The position numbers were made by a program, and so were the translations under genes. From Linyphia triangularis (taxonomy: Eukaryota; Arthropoda; Arachnida; Araneae; Linyphiidae), in NCBI GenBank assembly GCA_963978545.1, contig OZ021727.1:46351385-46415384 (forward strand): 64,000 nucleotides of DNA, read 5' to 3'. Shown piece after piece: positions 37,501 to 50,170 of this stretch. A model generated the notes under the pieces. That model saw only the letters and a list, made by a program, of their open reading frames with translations. It ran no database searches and was not told the origin of the DNA. How positions within the stretch are numbered: position 1 is the first letter of the stretch; every line of letters starts with the position of its first letter.

Positions 37501-38099
37501 TTATTATTGTGTTCTTAATAAGAAATACAAATTCATTCACATATAACCTATTCAAAGTGTTTGCTATATTAAAATTGTTATATAAGTTCTTTGGCGTTGA
37601 ATATTCTTTGCCACATATTAATTTAATTCTATTAATGCATCAATATTTAATGTTACATAAGGAAATTGTGTTGAAGTTTAATTTTATTTAAAATACGAAA
37701 AAAATATTAATTATATATAAACTATCATTGCTGAAGAATATAAGTAATTTGCATTTAATCATAAATATTATCTCCTGGTTTCAAAATATTCACTTGTAAA
37801 ACTTTTTGTTTTACTCCTTTCATTATAAAACCCCCTTTTTTTTATTGAAACATTAAAATTATTTGTTTAACGCATTTAAAGAGTTTGAATTTTAAATTGC
37901 AATGTGTATAACTGGGCAAATAAACTCCTATTGATTATGATTAAAGTAATTTATTTATTAATAATTTATTTGTATTTTACTAAATAATGTACTGTTTTCT
38001 GAATAGTCTACTCTTCTCGACTTTCAGAATAATGTTTGTTACATTTTGATAAGAAGAATCTATCAAATAAACTAGCATGAACGAAAAAAGGATTCTCAC

Positions 38100-38178
38100 C
38101 ATTGACCATTTGACATGCTGCAGTGATGGGCGCCATTCATTGGACCTTTTGGCTCACCACAAAGTCCTCGAGAAGAAG
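38100..38178 (-). CDS. exon: first half of sushi/CCP-a module 2
   Basis: A 79 bp exon with acceptor TTCTCTTTGTAG and donor GTGAGA. It enters in phase 1 and leaves in phase 2, with 25 whole codons, SSRGLCGEPKGPMNG and onward. It supplies the first two cysteines of the module completed at 27514. The codon made across the splice is Trp. The Pro and Asn-Gly pattern between cysteines matches the equivalent exons of modules 1 and 3, and the short Ser/Arg leader continues the linker region just before it. Confidence 0.9.
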
Positions 38179-39632
38179 CTACAAAGAGAAAAACATTTTC
38201 AGTAAATTGTCAAATGTGTATTTTATCGTATATAATTCATGTTTCAGTATTGAAAAAAATTTGGGGATTTTATATTAGATAGGAAATCTTTATAAGCCAT
38301 AGATAACAATTATATTCATCCTAAGGGTTTTGACATTGTTATTATTATTTTTTTTATATTGGTTGTTATAATTTAAAATTGAGTGAGTAGTTCAAGTACA
38401 TATTAACAAGTAATTTGAATTTTTTTAATTTATTTGTAAAAAAATTACTTTAAAAACATGCTTTATTAGTAGTTATTGAAACAACTTAAAAATTAACAGA
38501 ACATTTTAATTATTAGAACATAATACTTTAGAACATATTATTTTATGGTTAGATCATATTATTTTATGATGCTAACCGGTTATTTTAAAATAGAATTTAT
38601 CAATATTACATTAATTATATAAAAAATTAATATTTAAAGCATTTAAAAGTGAGTGAATATTGAAATTTACTAATTTTTTGTCTTAGCTAACAGATTAGTA
38701 GATTGACAATTTCCATGTTTAAACAAATACTGCATATCAATTCAAGTGAAAAATAAATGTATTAATTTGTATTACATGCATAAAACTAACTACGATCTTA
38801 TAAAGGAATGAAAATATTTAAAAAAAATTCAAACGCAATAATGTTTTAAAAAGAAAAAATCATGGCTCTTTTTGTTTTAATCCATAAATTCAATAGATTA
38901 ATAGTTGAACTTGTTTGCTATACCAATATTTCTTTCAATTAGCCATTACAATAAAAAGTTTAAGCTTAGGTTTATATTTCTGATGAACTTTTGAAGTAAT
39001 TTATGTAAGTTGTCTGTTTAAATGTTAGCAAGATTTTTTATACTTATAAATTAAAGTTAATCATCAATATTGGAAGCTGCTATGAAACCTGTTTATATTA
39101 TAGAATGAATGTAGAAATGTGGAAAACCTAGCTAGAAGCAAGTATTTATTTGATCACTTATTTTTATGGCATCTTTAATATTTACTTAATTAGCCTATAT
39201 AATAATCATTTCCCCCCCCCCCCTTTCATAATCATTCAGTAGTAATTTCTGCTTAGATTAGGTTTGTAGGTTTTTTTAATTGCGTTTCATGATATGCTCA
39301 AATGCTGTTAAAAATCAGATTTAAGACATGTAAGTTTTGTTAAGAATATTCTTCATCAAAACGACAAAGAAAACATTATTTTGTAAAATTTTTAATGACA
39401 AAAGGTATAAATAACTTGAATTTTATTATTTAATTTAATTATTTCCAAAGTCATCAGTGGCAATACGCTTCAAATTTATTGCTCATTTTGAAATCGAAAG
39501 TTAATTTATTTTGCTATAGTATTTAAAGATATTACTTTTTATATCGATATCTACTCACCTAAATAAATTAAAACAGAGTGAATAGGACTTTTAATACAAA
39601 CTATACATAAATTTTCTTGATTAAAGAAAACG

Positions 39633-39666
<34 letters not shown>

Positions 39667-39885
39667 ATAGCTTAAAAAAGAATTTTAATCAACCATTTTA
39701 AATTAAGATCAACCAAATCCCTTTTTTAATTTATTTTGGTATTAATATTTCGATAATTAAATTTTCTTAATCTATTGTAAGTTTAACTAAGTACATAATT
39801 AAACACTTCAGAGATTAATCTTCTACAACAATTCTAGTTTAATTAAAACTCAATTTGTATGCTATACTGTTAATAATATAATTAC
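38179..39885 (-). other. intron, 1.7 kb
   Basis: Phase-1 intron between the second linker exon and CCP-a module 2. It contains a poly(A) run (39633-39661), a C run near 39210-39222 and, at 39558/39559, an acceptor directly abutting a donor (ATTTAG followed by GTGAGT). No exon was found. Confidence 0.75.
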
Positions 39886-39927
39886 TTTTTATTGATGAAC
39901 CATGGCCATATACTTGACTATAAGAAC
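39886..39927 (-). CDS. exon: Ser/Tyr/Gly-rich linker 3
   Basis: A 42 bp exon with acceptor TTTTTTATAG and donor GTAATT, phase 1-1, with 13 whole codons: SYSQVYGHGSSIK. There are no cysteines. It closely resembles the preceding linker exon at 40573 in size, phase and composition (SYGDGYEQSG), so the two are probably duplicates. It provides a flexible spacer between CCP-a modules 1 and 2. The evidence is the splice sites, phase and similarity. Such a short exon would normally need transcript support. Confidence 0.75.
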
Positions 39928-40572
39928 CTATAAAAAATAACACACAATTACATATTTGGTGCAAAATGACACCTTTTAAAAAGTACGAAATAAAAGTGTG
40001 ATATTAACTTGCGTACAAAAATATTTATGTACACATCGAGAATTTGCATTTTAAAAACAGTTTTCATTGTTAAAATGATAAATTAGGATGGCAAATACAA
40101 AAAAAAATTTAATTTTTATACTAAATCCTTTAAGTTAGAAGATAATTTTAAAAAATTCAAAAACTTAAAATATTTTGAATTATACCTTGTCCAGAGCCAC
40201 TTGTTACTTTTGAATTATTTAAATTGTTCTACAGTGTAATTTCTTAACAGTTTAGTGAAATATCTTAACAATTTAGCAAAATTTTCTCACAATTGTTTGT
40301 CCGACATGAAATTTTGACAATCGAAACAGTTTAACTATTAACTCTTAATATTTTACTTTTACATAACTAATCCTAATATTTAAAATGTATGGGGATAAAG
40401 AGATATTAGTCAATCATTAATCATAATACCAACGTTAAACTAACTAATAATTTTGAACGAATTTTTGATAGCAGGTGTATTTGAGATAATACAGTTCAAT
40501 AAATGCTCAAACTTATAATTTAGACCGTTTTATTAAGATATTTAAAAATAATTTCAAAAGTATTATAATTAC
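39928..40572 (-). other. intron, 0.65 kb
   Basis: Short phase-1 intron between two linker exons. A weak further linker candidate lies near 40177-40197 (see rejected items). Confidence 0.7.
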
Positions 40573-40617
40573 TCATGTGTGATGATCCACTTTGCTCATA
40601 TCCATCCCCATATGATC
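40573..40617 (-). CDS. exon: Ser/Gly/Tyr-rich linker 2
   Basis: A 45 bp exon with acceptor TTAACATACAG and donor GTAATT, phase 1-1, with 14 whole codons: SYGDGYEQSGSSHM. No cysteines, low complexity. It follows CCP-a module 1 directly and joins in frame to the linker at 39886 with a Ser made across the splice. It probably encodes an extended, flexible and possibly O-glycosylated spacer. Support comes from phase consistency with both neighbours and from its similar sister exon. Confidence 0.76.
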   Translation of the reverse strand, partial: DHMGMDMSKVDHHT

Positions 40618-42399
<1,782 letters not shown>

Positions 42400-42521
42400 C
42401 ATCACAAGCTGGAAAATTTCTGTATGGTGTCCAAAGTCCCGTTGCCTTAGAGCATTCAAGTTGAAAGCTCTCCAGTCCATCTGGGAACTTGTATCCAGGC
42501 TGGCATGTCCCTTTACACAAG
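42400..42521 (-). CDS. exon: second half of sushi/CCP-a module 1
   Basis: A 122 bp exon with acceptor ACTTTAACAG and donor GTAATT. It enters in phase 2 and leaves in phase 1, open over 40 whole codons. It contains LCKGTCQPGYKFPDG, the sushi Trp in TGLWTPYRNF, and the last Cys in PACD. It is the same length and has the same phases as the exons at 27514 and 8821. The region between PGY and Trp is the most variable across the three copies. It completes the module begun in the exon at 45643 and is followed by the linker exons. Confidence 0.92.
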
Positions 42522-44030
42522 CTGTTAAAGTATAAGTTGCAAAAACTTTCAGTATTCAGCAATGAAGTATCCAATAAGTAATTTTTACTTTTAACTACCT
42601 ATATGTTAACATAGGGTATTGAAAGTATTGCATTCGGTTAAAAAAAATCATATTTTTGTATTTCTAAAACGTGGTGATTTTTGTTGTTTTGAACGAGCAG
42701 AATTCAAAAAAGTGTTATAAAATTGGTGCGTGTCTATGTGGTTAGAATATCTCCCGAACGAATTGATCTACGATATTTTGTTCGTGTGCTAAAGGAAGCT
42801 GCCATCGAAAATATGATATTTTTCAGCAATTGACAAAAACGGCCCTAATGATTTTGACCAAATAAGCTGCGATAATTCCTTTTATGGTGTCATAAAATAT
42901 CTCCTCGATCCTCCGAAATTTCCATACAATTGAGATAAAGGTTTAAAGAGTTGAAAAACAAATTTCTTTAACACAAAATTCTTCGTTTGAGCATAGTCCA
43001 TCAACGACTGGTTTCTTCTCTGTTTCACTTTACATTAAAGGAAAGAAATATTCTTTGGAAAATAACGTCAATATCGCGATTTTAGCAATGTTTTTTTTCT
43101 AGCCGATGTAATAATTATTGCTAAAAATACCCCAAACTGGCCAAATTTTTTTTATATGATAACGGAAATGGTATATTACACCAGTCCATGTCAAATTTAA
43201 AAGTAGAGACCAGTGTTAAGTGTAACTGAAAGTTGGGCGAAGTTTCAAACCTCTAATTTTATTATTTATGCTACGCACTGTAATACAACATTTTTTGTAT
43301 TTTAGCTCGCATTTAATATTTAAAACTGGTTTGCTACTTTTACTACTATTCATTATAGCACTATTAGACTTCAGTTGTTTTGTGATAATAATTTTCGTTT
43401 ATACGACATGAATGCAGAAATTTATTTAATGGCTTTAATTGGTAAATCAATAAAAATTCATTATTTCGATTTTCTTTAATATTTTGAAAATCACAACATT
43501 TCTTTCTTATATTTTAGAAATTTTTTGATTAATTTCATGTGACTTGATCAATACATTACTACCTTAAAATATGGTTTGAGGTTGGATAGTAATGAAATGG
43601 TGAATGTTTGAGTTGTTATTGATTTTAATAGAAAACTGTTTGCCGTAAATTTCTTATGAAATTTTTAGTAAAAGAGCATTCTGTATAATTTAAATGCTAT
43701 GTAGTTGCAATCTCATAGAAGATAACTTAAAAAAGTTATTAATTTTGTATCAATTTACTTATTTGAGTGTTTAAGTATTTTAAACAATAAATTCAGAACT
43801 CATAAAGGAACTTATGATAGTTTTTTAATGTATGATATTAGTATTGTATGATAACAAAGTAAGATGACTCCAAAGCAAGATATACTAGAAACATTTTATA
43901 AGAATACCTTTGGGCAATTCTCTGATGTACGCCCCAAACATTTCCCCTCTTTTTTCTACTCGAAAACAGTTAGAATTATACAATTATGATAAATGTATTA
44001 GTTCTGCTTTGGATTATATAAGTTCGGGAC

Positions 44031-45430
44031 AATGGACAATTCCCGCATTTTTTAAAAAGGAATAAAGTTGATTTATATTTATAAAGAATTTCTTTCTGAT
44101 TCTAAATATTCCAATAAAAGTTCTTTAAAAAAATTAGTTATTTAAATACTAAGAAAAGAAAATGCGCAAAACCCCCTCAAATTGCGATCTGCTTAAAACG
44201 GGCCGATTTTGAGTATGACGTCTAGTGTCTCGACAGGTTCGGTGACGTAATCCCTTCGCTCCGTTTGTTATGGTGAGGTTTCTACCACAAAATGTCAGCT
44301 ATATACTCTGTAGTTTCTACTTAGTAGTTGCCGTTTCTCAAATATTTTTGATCGACTATTTTGTAGGTATTAGTTTTTTACTTAATTGCAAAAAAAAAAA
44401 AAAAACTGGTTTTGTAAGAGGTCAACTGGACAATTTGCCAAAAATTGACAATGATGGCTGTCTATTTCAGCAAGAATATGCATTTTGTAATAGCGGAAAC
44501 CGGTGGCGTAAAAGACAATAAGCAAGATTCCCTGCTTTAATTAACTTGAATGGTTTTGTTGTGCTTGGAATAAAAAGTTTGGTGAGAAAATATCGGTATT
44601 TTTTCGTTAAAGGGGGCCGTTGTCAACATCCAAGTCCAGTACGGATTCTGCGCCAAGGTAATTTTTGCCAAAAAATGGCTGCTCCGCCATTTTAAATTTT
44701 TTTTTTTTTAATGACAAAAGAACATAATTTGGCGTGGTTTTATGTAAACAATTCTTGGTGCAGAAACAGTACCGGATTTTCAATTTTGAACCATTACTTT
44801 GCACTTGATGTTTACAAAAATCTAGAATAGCTTTCCTAACAAATAGCTTGTTTTAAATTTAAAAGGTAAACATTATTTAATTTTCCTAGTATAAAAATGA
44901 TCATAAATGTAACTTATTTCAAAATGATCTTCACAAACATAACGTACAATATTTGTCGACAGTGGCATATACTTTTCAATGTCCCTCTTCATCGCTTGGC
45001 ACCACTTTTTTCCAGTATTTTTATTCCGTGGCAAGTAAATGAAAATTTTGTCAGGAGTTGTTATGGTTGTACTTTTGTACATTGGCAAGATACAATATTT
45101 GTAGAAAATGTTAGACATTTTAAGAAAAAATTAATCAAATAATATGAAAACAAAAGGACGAGAAGACAAGTATTTGAAATTTCTAAGATAACAACGTTTT
45201 AACAGCCGCAACCGCCAAGTGACCTATGGAGATATTTAGGAAACGATGACTTCACAATAGAGTCGCAAAAAAAAAAGTTCCGTTTTCCCGCAAAAATCTG
45301 ACAGGCAAACTTAAAATGCAAATTTTTCGACAAAAAAAGCGTGGAGAATAGAAATTTTTGTGTTAATGGTCATTTCGAGACATTTCAAATCGAATAAAAA
45401 AAAAATTAAAAATGGGGGTAATTGTCCATT
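44031..45430 (-). mobile_element. P-like DNA transposon derivative with a THAP domain
   Basis: The left end reads AATGGACAATTCCCGCATTT and the right end, reversed, AATGGACAATTACCCCCATT. This is a terminal inverted repeat of about 23 bp with a few mismatches, spanning 1.4 kb. The interior holds a THAP zinc finger on the minus strand. P-element-type transposases carry an N-terminal THAP domain, and the span is too short for the full enzyme, so this is an internally deleted copy. No matching 8 bp target duplication was recognised, which leaves the exact ends uncertain. Confidence 0.6.
44873..45118 (-). pseudogene. THAP zinc-finger domain fragment of a transposase
   Basis: The 81-codon minus-strand frame shows the THAP C2CH layout. 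An N-terminal Cys in KYCILPMYKS is followed by a TPDKIFIYLPRNK strand, the invariant Trp in KKWCQAMKRD, and the terminal pair Cys-x2-His in RYVCEDHFE. The position where the second zinc Cys is expected holds Tyr, so zinc binding is probably lost. THAP domains recognise transposon ends or host promoters. No catalytic RNase-H-like part follows in frame. It starts at an ATG, which is where THAP proteins usually begin. Confidence 0.72.
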
Positions 45431-45642
45431 ATATGGAAAATAATTATTTAAACTAGATGAACTACACATTTAAATCCCCTGACGAATGTATCACTGACGT
45501 ATGCCATGCGTCAATCTTTGAGAATTGTCTATTTAGGTTTATTGTATGTTAAATTTTTTCTGTAATAAAACTGTAAAAATGTGTCTTGTAATTTCATAAT
45601 AAACATTAAAACTATAATGAATATAAAAACTTGTAAACTTAC

Positions 45643-45715
45643 AATCTGTCATTAATAATTGTGCACGCTACATTTCCATTCTTTGGATTCATTGGTCTAT
45701 CACAGAGTGCTCCTG
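45643..45715 (-). CDS. exon: first half of sushi/CCP-a module 1
   Basis: A 73 bp exon with acceptor TTTTATGTAG and donor GTAAGTTTA. It enters in phase 1 and leaves in phase 2, with 23 whole codons starting GALCDRPMNPKNG and reaching CTIINDR. The codon made across the splice to 42400 is Phe. It supplies the first two of six cysteines and matches the equivalent exons at 38100 and 11652. A linker exon precedes it after a 554 bp intron. Confidence 0.9.
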
Positions 45716-46269
45716 CTACATAAAATAATGAAAAATATATTTCCCTTTCAAAAATAAATTAAAAGATTAATAGGAACCATTAACATGTAAAACTTAACAC
45801 TTGGGGTTTAACTATTTAACAATTAAAAGCATCTAATCTAAATATTACTTCATTGTAAAAAACATATCGAAAAATCATTTTAAGTATTTGAATCGTTTGA
45901 GAAACAATTGATACTCAAGTTTAACAGTGGTATTGGCCAATGCCGAAAACATGGGTTCTGGGAAGATTGGCCAATTCATGCCAAAATTTGAGAATTGTTA
46001 CAAAATACATGCTTTAAAAAAAAAAAAAAAAATGAACAAGTCAAACCTGTCATTGTCCTTTCTTATAACACTATACTTCAACTTTAAAATACTGCATGTA
46101 CATTTCAAAACTTCTAGGACATTTTACCAGTACTGGACGAGAAGGTCAGTGTTGAGCGATATTGACCAATGTATTTGTATTACTGGGGTATTAGTGTGAT
46201 ATGTAAAGAGATCTTAAAAATGTGTTTGATGAATACTATATTTGTAAGTAAGCATATCTAAATACCTAC
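45716..46269 (-). other. intron, 0.55 kb
   Basis: Short phase-1 intron, about half of it occupied by dispersed repeat R1 copy 2. Confidence 0.78.
45925..46200. repeat. dispersed repeat R1, copy 2 (MITE-like)
   Basis: Diverged copy of 10440-10770 in the same orientation, with GGTATTGGCCAATGCCG at the left and GATATTGACCAATG at the right. The plus-strand ORF across it is chance. Its insertion in a 554 bp intron places it within 75 bp of an exon. Confidence 0.7.
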
Positions 46270-46320
46270 CTATCGATTGGCTTTGGGAATAAGTCCTTCG
46301 TGAAACCAATTGCTCTTCCG
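46270..46320 (-). CDS. exon: Ser/Gln-rich linker 1
   Basis: A 51 bp exon with acceptor CATATCTTATAG and donor GTAGGT, phase 1-1, with 16 whole codons: EEQLVSRRTYSQSQSI. It has no cysteines. Of the three frames only this phase both stays open to the donor and feeds the next exon (45643) correctly. It lies immediately before CCP-a module 1. The dibasic Arg-Arg could be a proprotein-convertase-like site, which is speculation. Confidence 0.72.
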   Translation of the reverse strand, partial: RKSNWFHEGLIPKANR

Positions 46321-46871
46321 CTATAAGATATGCAAATTAAAAAAAAATTAATTAAGATAAATCATTGTATTAATATCTCTTTGAATTTCCTTAAAAGTAT
46401 CTTTTGAGATTGGAATCTTTAAATATATTTCAAAAGAATACGGTTATAATTATAACTGTCATTATTTGACACTTGTAACAATATAACATATAAGCGATTA
46501 CATTATGTATCTTTATACGTTTTGGAGAATCATACACTGCGATGCAAAAGTTAAGACAATGATGTTATTCATCTTTAAAATAAATTGTGAAAGTAGAAAT
46601 ACAAAAGCCTATAAATATATTCCAAAACTCTTTTTAAATACTCTAATCAAAACAAAGTTGTTTGAATTGCTATAATATTAATTTATTTGGCAAAAAACAG
46701 AAATGTGCTTTTTGCAAAAGTATAGACACAATCACGAGTTTCTGAAATTTGTTTTTGGTATATAGCAAATATAAAAGTGAAGTAAAAAACTATTGTCATA
46801 CTGAAAAACTATAAAAACTTTGAAAATTCATCTTCAGCTCAATGCTGCATGAAAATAGAATGCTCAGATCT

Positions 46872-47320
46872 GAAATACATCAAATTTAAAAAAATAAAAT
46901 TGTAGAAGTTGCATTAAGTAAAAGATTGAAAAGTTAAGAAATCCCGACTGGATCTCGATATCAAGAGGCTCGAACCCAGCCAGGATTTCGGTGATGCGTT
47001 TCTGAAGGACAGATTAGTAATAAGTTGCCAATCCATCCTCAAACCCCGACGCATCCCACTGCAAGACAAAAAGTCAAATAAATAAATAAAAATATAAATT
47101 TTATAAATGTATGTTAATTTTAATATATTTTTTATATGTCTTGCAGTGGGATGAGTCGGGGTTCAAGGATGGATTGGTAATTTATTACTGATCTATCCTT
47201 CAGAAACGCATCCCCGAAATCCTGGCTGGGTTCGAGCCCCTTGATATCGAGATCCAGTCGGGATTTCTTAACTTTTTAATATTTTATTTAACGTAACTTC
47301 TACAATTTCTTTTTTTAAAA
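46872..47320. repeat. large inverted repeat (palindrome), arms about 200-230 bp
   Basis: The left arm runs from TTGTAGAAGTTGCATTAAGT through GAAATCCCGACTGGATCTCG to CCCACTGCAAGAC. The right arm is its reverse complement, from GTCTTGCAGTGGGATGAGTC to AACTTCTACAATTTC. About 50 bp of AT-rich spacer separates them. Each arm contains a pol III B-box-like GGGTTCGAGCC, so the arms may be two tRNA-derived SINE copies in opposite orientation or a foldback element. The arms have diverged by several substitutions and indels. Confidence 0.85.
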
Positions 47321-47339
47321 TGTAATGTATTTCTAATGA

Positions 47340-48190
47340 ATGAGCTTACTGAAATTCGGAAGTTAAAAGCTGAAGGTTAAGGTCGTTTCGTAAATATCGT
47401 ATATTATTAATATATCAAAAACTTTTATTTATTGAGTTTTATTTATGGATGCAAATACAAAGAAAAAGTCAGATCTGTCAGGCCGAGTGTGATGAATAAA
47501 CCAGATAATCATCAGATCCAAAGACTATCGAGAGCCCCGAAAATTACTATTCGCAAATTTTAAAGGTCAATTGGACTTTCAGTATCAAAGTATACGAGAA
47601 TTACATTATAAGTCACAAGAATGTTCAGGTCTCGAAATCATATGTTATATGGCCAAAATGAAAATCAGTGGTATTTAGAGAAGAAAATGGTCTAATGGCC
47701 GAGCCATCTATTGCCATGACTTGCAGATGGAACCTTTTTATTTTTATGTCCTAGACAAAATAGAGGCTTGGTGATGGTTTGGACAACCTTTTGCTACAAT
47801 GGAAAAGTATCTCTACGCTCTACCAGTGGTTACCAAGTATAACAGCATTACACTAAGACATGCACGGATAATTTGCTTTTTTTTACTGAGGTATATTTCA
47901 CAAGGTGGCTTTTAGTGAATATTTCAACAGAAAAAAGCTTCGATTCAAACTGTAGACTTAACCAAGTCCTGATTTAAATATCAGGATTTAAAAGTTCTCG
48001 ATTGGCCAGCGTATACCCCAGATCATAACACAGTCCATAATCTTTGGGGTATCATGTGTTACAAAGTTTCCTGCATTGTTAGACAATAATATTCTATAAA
48101 TGAACCCAGGGAATCGACAGAGGATATATGGCCTCAAATCGAGTCCCAAAACATGCAAAATTTAGTTTATTTGATAGATACTAACATTTA
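47340..48190 (+). pseudogene. decayed Tc1-like transposase (C-terminal two thirds)
   Basis: Plus-strand frames show a MVWTTFCYNG block near 47775, and at about 48000-48070 DWPAYTPDHNTVHNLWGIM, the characteristic Tc1 block around the third catalytic residue. There the catalytic Glu before Asn-Leu-Trp is replaced by His, and there are several stops, so the enzyme is dead. The N-terminal helix-turn-helix part is missing. Confidence 0.78.
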
Positions 48191-48438
48191 TGAACTAATA
48201 AAAAAGAATGGATACACAATTAAGTTTTAAATCATCTTTATTTTAATTTCATTTTATTTTCGTCTACAATTTTGAGACACTGATAATGCGTTATGCTACT
48301 AATTAATGACTTGCAATATACACAATTAACTTATGTTTATAAATATTGTCAAGTATGCGCTTCATATTACACTGATGCTGTATCACGAAAACTGATTAAA
48401 TTTATTTTGAAATCTGTGCAATTTTGTTCAATGTTTAA

Positions 48439-49144
48439 GGGAGTATTCTACCGTAGAATTTTGAAAAAAAAATCGAATTTTTTTTTCCATATTTTCAAAG
48501 TTTAGATATTCAAAAATATGTCATTAAAAGGATTTTTCAAAATTCCTATTATTTCATGAGTTATAGCCGTTTTAGTGACATGGCATCGGTTCCCGTCCGA
48601 CCGCTACAAGTTAACAAAAGACGGTAGGCGTTCCCGAGTCCCTACTTATGTCCCTTTCTATTGTATAGTATTCCTTTTAAATCTATATTTAATTGAAGGA
48701 CATAGAAACTTGTTTTGTTGGAATATTCTCCTTTTAGTTTCATTTTAAGTTAGTTTTGAGCTAACCTTCGTACTGAGTGGAAGTGCTGACAACGTGTTTA
48801 AAATTATTCAAGTGAAAATTATTTGGTAAATTGCGAATTGTGAATTTATTTACAGTATAATCGATAGAAAATCTTCAAAATTTAGTTCTGCACGGCCATG
48901 CAGATCAAAAAAGAGGAAATTTTCCGGTAATCAATTTACTGTAGAAGAAGAAAAAACTTTGAACGCGTTTTTCTCGGAAACTACTTTTTTCGAGCTGGCG
49001 GTAAGGATATCTTGAGTTCTAATGAACTGATTTACTTCAAATTTGGAGAGGATGTTCTCTATACATCGCTTCATCTCGTGAACCCTGCCCAAAACTTTAA
49101 CTTCTCATTTAGTATTTTTAAAAAATTCGGAATTGTTAAAAAAA

Positions 49145-49181
<37 letters not shown>

Positions 49182-49511
49182 GCCGTCATTTTAATTTTTT
49201 TTTTTAACTTATCCAAGGGTTATACGATAGCGGCATCTATAATAATTAAGAATCCGTCTGTTTTTTATGTTTCAGATCATCAGGAGGGTTGGAATAATGC
49301 ACGCCAGGACACCCTCTTCTTTTTTTGACCCCCCACTTTGACTGCTCATAACTTTGTCAATTTTAATTTTTTTTTTAATGATTTTTTTATGTAATAATAA
49401 AACATCAATAAACAAATGATAAAAAAATTGATGGTAAAAATATTTTTTGTTTCCTTTGTACAGCGCTTCAAAAACCGGGCGAAATTCATGCCTCTACGGT
49501 AGAATACTCCC
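48439..49511. mobile_element. non-autonomous DNA transposon flanked by TTAA
   Basis: A perfect 19 bp terminal inverted repeat, GGGAGTATTCTACCGTAGA, occurs at 48439-48457 and, reversed, at 49493-49511. TTAA lies immediately outside each end (48435-48438 and 49512-49515). TTAA target duplication is typical of the piggyBac superfamily, though the first bases are GGG, not CCC. The 1.07 kb interior has no transposase and contains a poly(T) run near 49150-49176. Short ORFs at both ends are frames through the repeat. Confidence 0.85.
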
Positions 49512-49594
49512 TTAAACTTTTGCATAGCTGTGTATTTATAAATTATTATGATTTTCATAAACGTATAAGGATATGTAATGTAATTGGTTACTAA

Positions 49595-49785
49595 AATTCA
49601 TGACTTTTGTAAACAAATACGTATGGAATATGTATAAGCTGATAGTAGGCATTAATGAATTAAAAGCTCTAGAATAGTAATGATAAAATTATTATTTTAT
49701 TTTGGCACTTTTAATTTATTAATGTGGGATATTAGATTATCTTATACATTTTCAATACGTATTTGCTTACAAAAGTTATGTATTT
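49595..49785. mobile_element. foldback/MITE-like element, arms about 50 bp
   Basis: The left arm, ATTCATGACTTTTGTAAACA and onward to TGTATAAGCTGAT, is matched in reverse complement by the right arm ending AAGTTATGTATT. About 90 bp of AT-rich sequence lies between. Both arms share CAAATACGTAT. No protein or clear target duplication was found. It is adjacent to, but outside, the TTAA-flanked element. Confidence 0.75.
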
Positions 49786-50122
49786 TATTTAACTTTGAAA
49801 AATAAACAGTATACATAATTTTGAACAATTATAAATATTAAATATAATAAAGTAATTAAATTATTTAAAAGATAGATTTTTAAATGAAATTCTTGCTTTA
49901 CTGAGTCCAATGATTACTTCTTAATAAATTTTATAATTATGATGTATATTCTATGGCTGTTATTGTCTTACAACAATATGCTGAATTTAATGATAAAAGC
50001 CTTTACATTTATGTAAAATAAAAGAAACATCGTATTGGTTGTTCAAAAACATTTTTGAAATTCAAAAGCTCTTGAGTTTAGGGGCCTCTTTGACACCTTA
50101 ATTTTTGAATTTCAGATTCTAG

Positions 50123-50127
<5 letters not shown>

Positions 50128-50168
<41 letters not shown>
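50128..50168. repeat. poly(A) tract, 41 bp
   Basis: An uninterrupted A run with no recognisable retroposed body beside it. Confidence 0.97.

Positions 50169-50170
<2 letters not shown>

Larger units (their letters stand above)
27636..38099 (-). other. intron inside CCP-a module 2, 10.5 kb
   Basis: Phase-2 intron that splits a sushi module. It contains a 328 bp-period tandem duplication, a compound microsatellite, a dispersed repeat R2 in two copies, two S1 SINE insertions and a GC-rich island with a 95 bp minisatellite. No further exon was found. Confidence 0.8.
42522..45642 (-). other. intron inside CCP-a module 1, 3.1 kb
   Basis: Phase-2 intron. Its left part (42660-43290) may be another non-autonomous element: a Tc1-like end, CTACGCACTG followed by TA, lies near 43273-43284, but I could not pair it. 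The right part is occupied by the THAP-containing element at about 44031-45430. Confidence 0.7.
46535..48283 (+). mobile_element. Tc1-type DNA transposon with nested foldback
   Basis: The left end, CACTGCGATGCAAAAGTTAAG, is preceded by TA (46533-46534). The right end, reversed, is TCAGTGTCTCAAAATTGTAG and is followed by TA (48284-48285). An inner copy of the left end, TTTTGCAAAAGTATAGACAC, lies near 46710, an IR/DR-type arrangement. A broken transposase fills the right half. The left half, where the DNA-binding domain should be, is taken up by a large inverted repeat (46872-47320). Confidence 0.8.

Noticed and set aside
40177..40197. A possible 21 bp linker exon reading TSGSGQ, in frame between two linker exons.
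   Set aside because: The acceptor (ATTCAAAAG) has no pyrimidine tract. The better acceptor upstream gives the wrong phase.
43200..43284. A Tc1-like right end (CTACGCACTG followed by TA).
   Set aside because: No matching left end or transposase block could be found upstream, so I did not call an element.
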